From Clostridia bacterium (GTDB lineage Bacteria > Bacillota > Clostridia > Oscillospirales > CAG-272): a stretch of 37,188 bases of DNA. The notes beneath the pieces were generated by a model. The model ran no database searches. It was given only the letters and a program-made list of their open reading frames with translations, and was not told where the DNA came from. Position numbers and translations under genes: made by a program. The stretch lies in NCBI GenBank assembly GCA_017629395.1, contig JAGBXH010000053.1, positions 1 through 37,188 of the forward strand. Reading direction: 5' to 3'. Every line of letters begins with the position of its first letter. The first letter of the stretch is position 1. This document shows positions 8,385-13,688 of this stretch, in pieces.

Positions 8385-8932
8385 ATATCGATACCTTCTT
8401 TCTCCAGATACTCTTTGAAGGACCTGCGCGTGCGGTGCAGCATGACCTTGACGTTGGCAGGGGACAGCCCCGTTTCACCGGCGATCTGCTCAACGGTGCA
8501 CATGTACCAATAGCGCTGCAGAAATACGATGCGCGTGCGATCGGGCAGCGTGGCAAGAAAGCCGTTGATGGCTGCGTGCAGGGCAGTCTGATCGGCAAGC
8601 GAGGGGGAGTCGTCGGGAATGCATTGCCAGTATTCATCCGCAATCTGCTGCGTTTCGGAGCCGCGCTTGTTCGCGTGGTCAAAGCCGTAGCGGTCGAGTG
8701 CTAAATTGCGGGTGATCTTGCCAAGAAATGCCTGCAGGACTGTCGGACGCTCCGGGGGCATGGCGTTCCATGCGCGCACCCAGGTGTCGTTGACGCATTC
8801 CTCGTCATCCTCGTGGTTGTGCAGGATGTTGTCGGCAATGCGGTAGCAGTATTTGCCGTATTTTTGTGCTGACTGTTCAATCGCTGCTTCAGAGCGCTCC
8901 CAGTACAGGGCAACGATTGTTTTGTCGTCCAC
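8381..8932 (-). CDS. ECF-type RNA polymerase sigma factor
   Basis: This 183-residue sigma-70 family protein contains region 2 (about residues 14-80, including NHEDDEECVNDTWVRAWN) and region 4 (about residues 120-180, including the helix-turn-helix EQIAGETGLSPANVK). I choose the GTG at 8932 because AAGGAGG (8947-8941) lies eight bases upstream. A GTG at 8971 would add 13 residues but has no ribosome binding site and lies at about the expected transcription start of the ECF-type promoter upstream. The gene is followed, with a 4-base overlap, by the membrane-anchored propeller gene, the usual place for a cognate regulator. It is probably activated by envelope stress or an extracellular signal and autoregulated. 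Confidence 0.9.
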   Translation of the reverse strand: MDDKTIVALYWERSEAAIEQSAQKYGKYCYRIADNILHNHEDDEECVNDTWVRAWNAMPPERPTVLQAFLGKITRNLALDRYGFDHANKRGSETQQIADEYWQCIPDDSPSLADQTALHAAINGFLATLPDRTRIVFLQRYWYMCTVEQIAGETGLSPANVKVMLHRTRRSFKEYLEKEGIDI

Positions 8933-8978
8933 GTGTGCCACCTCCTTGTGCTGTGGTGTTTTGTCCTTCACCCATAAA

Positions 8979-9005
8979 GACGGAATTTGGTATCGATTGG
9001 TTACA
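8979..9005 (-). promoter_or_regulatory. Candidate ECF-sigma autoregulatory promoter
   Basis: On the minus strand TGTAAC (9005-9000) and CGTC (8982-8979) are 17 bases apart. This matches the general form of ECF promoters (an AAC-containing -35 and a CGTC/CGTA -10), and no good sigma-A promoter is nearby. It sits 46 bases before the preferred start of the sigma gene, which suggests the sigma factor drives its own operon. Confidence 0.6.
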
Positions 9006-9066
9006 CGAATTTTGAAAAAAGTTGGAAAATTTCAAAAAAAGCCGCCACCAACGGGACGACTTCTCT

Positions 9067-9230
9067 TGAAAAGTTTTGGTCGAGCCTTTTCAAAGGCTCG
9101 CAGGTCGAGGGCAGCGCCCTCGTCGCCTCCGCAGAGGCGAAATTTCTTTAACGGCGTTTCTTTTTTGCCAAGCAACTTCGCGCAGCGAAGTAATTTCTTC
9201 TGCGCCAGCGGTGTCAAAGAAAAAAGCGGG
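9067..9230 (+). repeat. Structured intergenic repeat, copy B
   Basis: This is the second copy of the element at 6207-6363, in the same orientation. Stems are CGAGCCTTT/AAAGGCTCG (9081-9089 with 9092-9100), CGAGGGC/GCCCTCG (9106-9112 with 9116-9122), CGCCTC/GAGGCG around CGCA (9124-9129 with 9134-9139) and ACTTCGC/GCGAAGT (9175-9181 with 9185-9191). The unpaired parts TGAAAAGTTTTG, TTTCTT, ACGGCG and GCGCCAGCGGT are close to copy A. With copy C it fills nearly all of the 505-base gene-free stretch 8933-9437; apart from the ECF promoter I see nothing else there. Confidence 0.85.
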
Positions 9231-9267
9231 GAATGGATTAGGATATATTACATTGAGAAAACTCTCT

Positions 9268-9412
9268 CCGTTCTTTTTTTGAGCAAGTAGCCGCAAAAAA
9301 AGAACCAAAAAACGGCGTTGGAGAGGTTTCGCGCCTGCGGGCGCGACCAAGGGCTGCGCGCCCTTGGATGGGCGGTCGCTTTTTGAAAAAAGCGACGTAA
9401 AAACTTTCATCG
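9268..9412 (-). repeat. Structured intergenic repeat, copy C (inverted)
   Basis: This is the third copy, on the minus strand and tail-to-tail with copy B. Stems in plus coordinates are GTCGCTTTTT/AAAAAGCGAC (9375-9384 with 9387-9396), CCAAGGGC/GCCCTTGG (9347-9354 with 9360-9367), CGCGCC/GGCGCG (9330-9335 with 9340-9345) and GTTCTTTTTTTG with its complement (9270-9281 with 9294-9305). The order of stems and the linking bases match copies A and B when read on the minus strand. Confidence 0.83.
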
Positions 9413-9437
9413 ATGGGCGCGTCCGTGTGGTGAGCGT

Positions 9438-9917
9438 TTATTTGTGATACGGCGTGCCCTTGATGATGGTCATGGCGCGGTAGGTTGCTTCCAGCAAAAT
9501 GACGCGCATGAGCTGGTGCGGAAAGGTGAGTGCCGATACGGACAGGCGCAGATCACACGCGCTCTTGACGGCGGGGGCAAGCCCGAACGACGAGCCGATG
9601 ACCAATACCACCTCGCTGTGCATCTGCCCGATCTCCTCAAATTTCTTTGCCAGCTGCTCACTGGAGAGCTGCTTACCCTCCACGCAAAGCGCGATCTTGT
9701 ATGCGCGCGGGGACATATTTGCCAAAATCAGCTTGGCTTCTGCCTCCAGCGCCGCTTCAATCTCCTTTGCGGAGGGCTTGTCCGAGAGCTTGACCTCGGA
9801 TAAGTTCACCTCGGTGAACTTGCAGTAAGCTCCCAGCCTTTTCTTGTATTCCTCGGCAGCCTCGCGCAAATATGATTCCTTGAGCGTGCCGATGGTGATG
9901 AGTTTTACGTTGAGCAT
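9438..9917 (-). CDS. rlmH: 23S rRNA (pseudouridine-1915 N3)-methyltransferase RlmH
   Basis: This 159-residue SPOUT-class methyltransferase modifies pseudouridine 1915 in helix 69 of 23S rRNA on assembled ribosomes. It has the family's usual length, with the N-terminus VKLITIGTLKESYL, the cofactor-binding VLVIGSSFGLAPAV region at about residues 105-118, and the C-terminal knot ending HQLMRVILLEATYRAM...GTPYHK, the conserved RlmH ending. AAGGAG lies five bases before the ATG. It is last in the minus-strand abrB-galK-walJ series but is separated from walJ by a 169-base hairpin array, so it may also have its own transcript. Confidence 0.96.
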   Translation of the reverse strand: MLNVKLITIGTLKESYLREAAEEYKKRLGAYCKFTEVNLSEVKLSDKPSAKEIEAALEAEAKLILANMSPRAYKIALCVEGKQLSSEQLAKKFEEIGQMHSEVVLVIGSSFGLAPAVKSACDLRLSVSALTFPHQLMRVILLEATYRAMTIIKGTPYHK

Positions 9918-9945
9918 ACGTTCTCCTTACGGTACAATAAAAATG

Positions 9946-10065
9946 AAAATTTGCAAGGCAAATTTTTACCGCAACGTTCCGCATTATGCGGAGCATTTCA
10001 CTCGCGCGCAGCGTGAATATCACTTGCGCGAAGCGCAAATTTCACATTTCGCTCTGCGGCGAAAT
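9946..10065. repeat. Tandem hairpin array between walJ and rlmH
   Basis: Five short hairpins follow one another: AAAATTTGC/GCAAATTTT (9946-9966), GTTCCGCA/TGCGGAGC with one G-T pair (9976-9994), an imperfect TTCAC/GTGAA stem (9997-10017), TTGCGC/GCGCAA (10024-10038) and ATTTCGC/GCGAAAT (10046-10065). The last three are joined by similar linkers (TATCAC, ATTTCAC, and then ATTTCATT before the next hairpin). Stem sequences differ while the layout repeats, like hairpin-string repeats common between genes in Clostridia. Confidence 0.75.
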
Positions 10066-10073
10066 ATTTCATT

Positions 10074-10111
10074 GCACGTAAGCTGGTTACGGCAGTAACC
10101 AGCTTACGTGC
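10074..10111. repeat. Perfect 17-bp hairpin over the walJ stop codon
   Basis: GCACGTAAGCTGGTTAC (10074-10090) and its exact complement (10095-10111) flank the 4-base loop GGCA. The right arm codes for the last residues of the walJ-like protein and the left arm includes its TAA. No T run follows on either strand, so this is not a standard terminator, though it could protect a 3' end from exonucleases. It lies at the end of the hairpin array. Confidence 0.88.
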
Positions 10112-10875
10112 ACGGGGTCCGCCACGCGCAAATTGAAATCCTTGTCGCCGATGGCGCAAAGGGTTTCGTGAAAGGCAAGGCGGGGAGTGTTATTCTGCTC
10201 GGAAAGGTGTGCCAGCAGTATGTTCTTGGTGCCGGATGCGTAAAGCTGTGCGGCAACGGCGGCGCATTCCTCGTTGGGCAGGTGCCCCTTTTTGCCGCTG
10301 ATGCGCAGCTTGAGATCATAGGGGTAAGGCCCGTCCATGAGCATGTCGGGATCATGGTTGGATTCTAATACCACACTCTCGCAGCCAAGCAGATTTTGCA
10401 TGATCTCGTCGGTGACGTGCCCGATATCGGTCGCATAGGCAACGGACGTGGGCACTTCACCGTCAATCGTGATGCGGTAGCCAACCGAGGCGCGGCTGTC
10501 GTGCGGTGTGCGGAATGCCTGTACGGTTACGTCGCCCACCTGCACGCGGCAGGAAGCGGCGTCGGGATAAACGTGTAACAAATTCTCCAAATGCGGTGCA
10601 TCCCTGAGGATGCGCTCGGCGCTTGCTTTTTGCACGTGGATGGGCAGGGGATAACGCTTGCAAAAGACGGAAAGTGCGTCGATGTGGTCGCGGTGCTCGT
10701 GCGTGATGAACACCGCGTCCAGTGCGTCGGGAGAAACCCCGATCTCGGCAAGTGCTGCCGTAACAGCCTTGCAGTTCTTACCCATGTCGATCAGAATTTT
10801 AGCTTTGGGTGTTTCTATGTACGTGCAGTTACCCTTTGAGCCGGAAAACAGAGTGCAGATGCGATAGGCTTCCAT
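10087..10875 (-). CDS. walJ: MBL-fold metallohydrolase, WalJ/YycJ/VicX type
   Basis: This 262-residue cytoplasmic metallo-beta-lactamase-fold protein starts with CTLFSGSKGNCTYIE, typical of the YycJ/WalJ family, and has the metal-binding THEHRDH at about residues 58-64, with further ligand histidines in RTPHDS, ESNHD and LAHLSEQN. WalJ proteins are 5'-3' exonuclease-like enzymes linked to replication and cell division and usually sit beside walRK. Here walRK is absent and the gene follows galK and a membrane-protein gene, so the symbol rests on sequence alone. GAGG of the ribosome binding site overlaps the end of the upstream gene. The last seven codons form one arm of the perfect hairpin 10074-10111. 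Confidence 0.85.
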   Translation of the reverse strand: MEAYRICTLFSGSKGNCTYIETPKAKILIDMGKNCKAVTAALAEIGVSPDALDAVFITHEHRDHIDALSVFCKRYPLPIHVQKASAERILRDAPHLENLLHVYPDAASCRVQVGDVTVQAFRTPHDSRASVGYRITIDGEVPTSVAYATDIGHVTDEIMQNLLGCESVVLESNHDPDMLMDGPYPYDLKLRISGKKGHLPNEECAAVAAQLYASGTKNILLAHLSEQNNTPRLAFHETLCAIGDKDFNLRVADPVHVSWLLP

Positions 10876-10885
10876 GTGCTGCCTC

Positions 10886-11380
10886 TTATCTGCTCAAAAG
10901 TGCGCCAAACAGCGTGGGGAGAGCGGTCAGGATGAGAAAATCGATCGCCAGCGGAACAAACAGGGAAAACAGCACCACGATCATCCATTTGGATTTACGC
11001 TTGCGCTCCACGCCGTTTTGAATAAAGGCAACCTTTTCATGCTCGCTCATGGTGTCCGGCAGCATTTCGGGTGTGATGTTCTCGCGCGTAAAGGCGCGGT
11101 TATAAATAATGTAAGCGATCAAAAAGCCTGCGCCCAGCGCAGCGTACAGTGCCATAATACCAATGCCGAGGATCTGTACCGTGATCATATCCTCAAAAAG
11201 GTGAGAATCTGCCAGCGTGACGATGGTAAAATACAAAAGCGTGGACGCGACCGAGCAGCCAAGCAGCAAAGCCATCCAAAGCTTGTCCTGCTTTGTGGCA
11301 GGCTTGCGCTCGCGGGGCTTGCGCTCCTCTCTTGGCTGATTGGGCAGCATGGGGCTTGAGTTTCTTTGGAAAAATCCCAT
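10886..11380 (-). CDS. Hypothetical three-span membrane protein
   Basis: I do not recognise this 164-residue protein. It has a basic, Pro/Arg/Lys-rich N-terminus of about 32 residues, then membrane spans at about 34-58, 66-95 and 133-162, with a charged loop containing MSEHEKVAFIQNGVERKRKSK between spans 2 and 3. GGAGG lies five bases before the ATG and only two bases from the stop of galK; the gene ends 10 bases before walJ. The tight spacing makes it part of the galK-walJ transcript. Confidence 0.75.
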   Translation of the reverse strand: MGFFQRNSSPMLPNQPREERKPRERKPATKQDKLWMALLLGCSVASTLLYFTIVTLADSHLFEDMITVQILGIGIMALYAALGAGFLIAYIIYNRAFTRENITPEMLPDTMSEHEKVAFIQNGVERKRKSKWMIVVLFSLFVPLAIDFLILTALPTLFGALLSR

Positions 11381-11392
11381 GATTGCCTCCGA

Positions 11393-12676
11393 TTACGCGA
11401 TCTTGCACGCACCGATCTGACGGATGTGCAGGGGCAGACAAGCACCTGCGCCGAACGCACCGTCCATGGTGGCACGGAATTCTTCTACGTGTTCAGCGGG
11501 AACAAACGCCTGAATGGTTCCTGCAAAGCCGCCGCCGTGCACGCGCCATGCAGCCTTTTTGTCAGAGAGCACCTGCTCGGCAAGACAAAGCGCAAGGGAG
11601 AGTCCTTGCTCGTCTACTGCCTTGGTGGTGTATACGTTCTGCAGATAGCAGAAGGAAGAGCGACCCGATGCGCAAACGTGAGAGAGGAAAGCGTCAAGAT
11701 CATTGTTCATAAGTGCGTTTGTCTGTGCAGCTACGCGGTCGTTTTCTGCAAAGAAGTGCATAGCACGCAGGATCGCGCGGTCACCCAATGTCTTGCGCAG
11801 TGTGGGAATGGCAGCCACGACCTCGGCAGGCTCTACCTCGCGCAACACTTTTTTGCCAAAATGCGCCGCAACCGCCTTCATTTCTGCGGGAACGGATGCG
11901 TAGTCGTCGGTCAGGTCTGCGTGATTGCCGCCCGTGTTGACGATGCACAGCGCGTATCCCGCTGCCGTAATATCAAAGGGCACGCCGCGAATGACGGGGG
12001 AGGCGGGATCGGCAAAATCAATGGCAACAATGCCTCCGTGCGCGCAGGCGACCTGGTCCATCAGACCGCAGGGCTTGCCGAAGAACTGATTTTCTGCCTT
12101 CTGCGACATTTTGGCGATCTCTACGTTGTCAACCTTGCCGTCATTGTATAAATGGTTGAGAATGTTGCCGATCATATCCTCGAATGCGGCGGAGGAGGAA
12201 ATGCCCGAGCCCTTGAGCACGGCAGAGGTGGTGTAAGCGTCAAAGCCGCCTGTGCACAGACCGTTTTGCACAAACTGTGCGCTCATACCCGCAATGATGG
12301 AGGCGGAAGAGGCGAACTTAGCAGGATCGGGAGTAGTATATGCAGCAATATCCACCACGTCCTCGTCAAAGCCCTCACTCTTGACGCGGATCATGTTCTC
12401 CTCGTTTGCGGATGCCACAGCGATAATGTCGAGGTCAATGGATGCAGCGACTACGCAGCCGTAGTTGTGGTCGGTGTGGTTGCCGGAAAGCTCGCTTCTG
12501 CCCGAAACCGAGAACAGGGAAGCGTCACGGTCAGCGCCGTACAAGGCGGCAAATTCATCCAGAGCCTTAGCGTAGCGTGCCTGCTGAGCGATCACCGCGT
12601 CAGCACCGTAAACCTCGGTAAGTCTTGCGTTGAGCTCACCCGCCAGCAGGGCGTTTTTCATGTCTGCAATTTTCAT
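11393..12676 (-). CDS. galK: Galactokinase (GHMP kinase)
   Basis: This 427-residue enzyme phosphorylates galactose to galactose-1-phosphate, the entry step of the Leloir pathway. All three GHMP motifs are present: GRSELSGNHTDHN at 59-71 for sugar binding, KGSGISSSA at 155-163 for ATP binding, and VHGGGFAGTIQAF near the C-terminus. It is somewhat longer than E. coli GalK (382) but in the range of clostridial homologues. The ATG at 12676 has AAGGAG eight bases upstream; a longer in-frame reading into the abrB-like gene lacks this support. No galT or galE is nearby. It lies 20 bases after the abrB-like gene without a terminator, so both probably use the perfect promoter before abrB. Confidence 0.95.
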   Translation of the reverse strand: MKIADMKNALLAGELNARLTEVYGADAVIAQQARYAKALDEFAALYGADRDASLFSVSGRSELSGNHTDHNYGCVVAASIDLDIIAVASANEENMIRVKSEGFDEDVVDIAAYTTPDPAKFASSASIIAGMSAQFVQNGLCTGGFDAYTTSAVLKGSGISSSAAFEDMIGNILNHLYNDGKVDNVEIAKMSQKAENQFFGKPCGLMDQVACAHGGIVAIDFADPASPVIRGVPFDITAAGYALCIVNTGGNHADLTDDYASVPAEMKAVAAHFGKKVLREVEPAEVVAAIPTLRKTLGDRAILRAMHFFAENDRVAAQTNALMNNDLDAFLSHVCASGRSSFCYLQNVYTTKAVDEQGLSLALCLAEQVLSDKKAAWRVHGGGFAGTIQAFVPAEHVEEFRATMDGAFGAGACLPLHIRQIGACKIA

Positions 12677-12696
12677 AGCATGTGCTCCTTTGTAAA

Positions 12697-12942
12697 TTAA
12701 AGCTGTGTTTTGATCTTTTCCAGACAATCCTGGCAGATGCGCTTGTTGTTAAAGTATACCACGCGATCGGCATTGCTGCAGAATACGCAGCAGGGCTGAT
12801 ATTTTTGCAGGATAATGCGGTTTTCGTCGGTAAAGATCTCCAAGGGATCCTTTTCGTTAATGTCCATGGTCTGACGGATGCTGATGGGCAATACGATTCT
12901 GCCCAGCTCATCTACCTTGCGTACGACACCGGTTGATTTCAT
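12697..12942 (-). CDS. AbrB-family transcriptional regulator with zinc-ribbon tail
   Basis: This 81-residue protein has the swapped-hairpin AbrB/SpoVT DNA-binding domain at residues 1-47 (STGVVRKVDELGRIVLP, then an acidic EIF strand), which dimerises and binds AT-rich DNA. Residues 50-75 add C52xxC55 and C70xxC73, a small zinc-ribbon-like tail seen in clostridial AbrB relatives. It is likely a transition-state or carbon-status regulator. The ATG has AAAGGAG eight bases upstream. It is transcribed ahead of galK, so it may regulate that operon, including itself; this is inference from position. Confidence 0.9.
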   Translation of the reverse strand: MKSTGVVRKVDELGRIVLPISIRQTMDINEKDPLEIFTDENRIILQKYQPCCVFCSNADRVVYFNNKRICQDCLEKIKTQL

Positions 12943-12984
12943 AAATGTATCTCCTTTGATAAAGTATTTCTGTTTGACGTTTAT

Positions 12985-13013
12985 ATTATAAATCATTTTG
13001 CGGATTTTGTCAA
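12985..13013 (-). promoter_or_regulatory. Perfect sigma-A promoter of abrB-galK operon
   Basis: The minus strand has TTGACA (13013-13008), a 17-base spacer and TATAAT (12990-12985), matching consensus at every position. The surrounding AT-rich bases (12950-13050) are a plausible AbrB autoregulation target. Confidence 0.88.
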
Positions 13014-13108
13014 TACAAAAATGGAAATAAATGGAGAAAATTAAGAATATTTGGCATTCTTGGAAATGCTTTGTCGTAGTGGCGCGGATCATGTCGAAGC
13101 GTGTCGCC

Positions 13109-13129
13109 TGATGTGACCCGGGATCATCA
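13109..13129. promoter_or_regulatory. Imperfect palindrome, possible operator
   Basis: TGATG and CATCA arms surround a CCCGGG centre. It lies between the divergent abrB-like and small membrane-protein genes, where no good promoter for the rightward gene is visible. Its function is unproven. Confidence 0.3.
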
Positions 13130-13204
13130 CAACTCTGAATTTATCTGCAACATTCCGCCAAAACCTGTCAATACTGATACCAGTAAGTATAGTTGGAGGT
13201 CTGT

Positions 13205-13474
13205 ATGCTCAAGGGTGCGCAAAAGAGAATGTACGTGGTCAAATTGGGGCAGGAGTCGCCGTTTGAGGAGGCGTATTTTGTGCTCAAGCGGGAAAGTGAG
13301 GCTGTAGCGGGTAAGGATATCGTCAGCGAAGCATCGCGCATTATCAAGCAGAGTGCCGACCGTGAGAGCACGCAAGCACCTGCCGACAGGCGCGTCTGGC
13401 ACAGCGTGCTGCTTTTTGTCGGCGGTCTTGTGACGGGTGGAGGGATAGCCTGCGCGCTCTGTCTTTTATTGTAA
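13205..13474 (+). CDS. Small single-span membrane protein, unknown
   Basis: I do not recognise this 89-residue protein. The ATG at 13205 is preferred because TTGGAGGT ends four bases before it; an upstream TTG would place the ribosome binding site inside the gene. The N-terminal 65 residues are soluble and charged (KLGQESPFEEAYFVLK, then a region with Ser/Arg/Glu), and residues 68-89 form one hydrophobic C-terminal span rich in Gly, so it is probably a tail-anchored protein with its N-terminus in the cytoplasm. It ends 15 bases before the -35 of the rnj promoter. Confidence 0.7.
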   Translation: MLKGAQKRMYVVKLGQESPFEEAYFVLKRESEAVAGKDIVSEASRIIKQSADRESTQAPADRRVWHSVLLFVGGLVTGGGIACALCLLL

Positions 13475-13489
13475 GCTTTTGCGCAACTG

Positions 13490-13518
13490 TTGACAAAGAG
13501 GGAAAAGTATGCTATAAT
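13490..13518 (+). promoter_or_regulatory. Consensus extended -10 promoter of rnj
   Basis: TTGACA (13490-13495), 17 bases, TATAAT (13513-13518), with TGC immediately before the -10. This is one of the strongest-looking promoters in the window. Confidence 0.88.
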
Positions 13519-13524
13519 GTGAGC

Positions 13525-13688
13525 ATCTTACTTGATCGTTTTGAAATGAGTCCACCTCATTTCTGCAAATACAAATTGAATTTGAGCTCTGTTGGTGCTT
13601 CGGGGGCCGTGATACCGATGCACGGGGGCTCGGCTTTTTGTGCGCCTATGAAAAAGAAAGGAGATCCGCGCGCACACGGAATTGATAT
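13525..13688 (+). promoter_or_regulatory. Long 5' leader of rnj
   Basis: From the expected transcription start to the ATG there are about 164 bases. It contains a perfect hairpin GAAATGAG/CTCATTTC (13543-13550 with 13556-13563), a weaker CCGTG/CACGG hairpin in a G-rich stretch followed by GGCTTTTTG (about 13606-13640), and a strong AAAGGAG at 13657-13663 that is 25 bases from the rnj start, too far to serve it directly. The layout would allow attenuation or feedback control of RNase J, but no known riboswitch is recognised. Confidence 0.45.
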
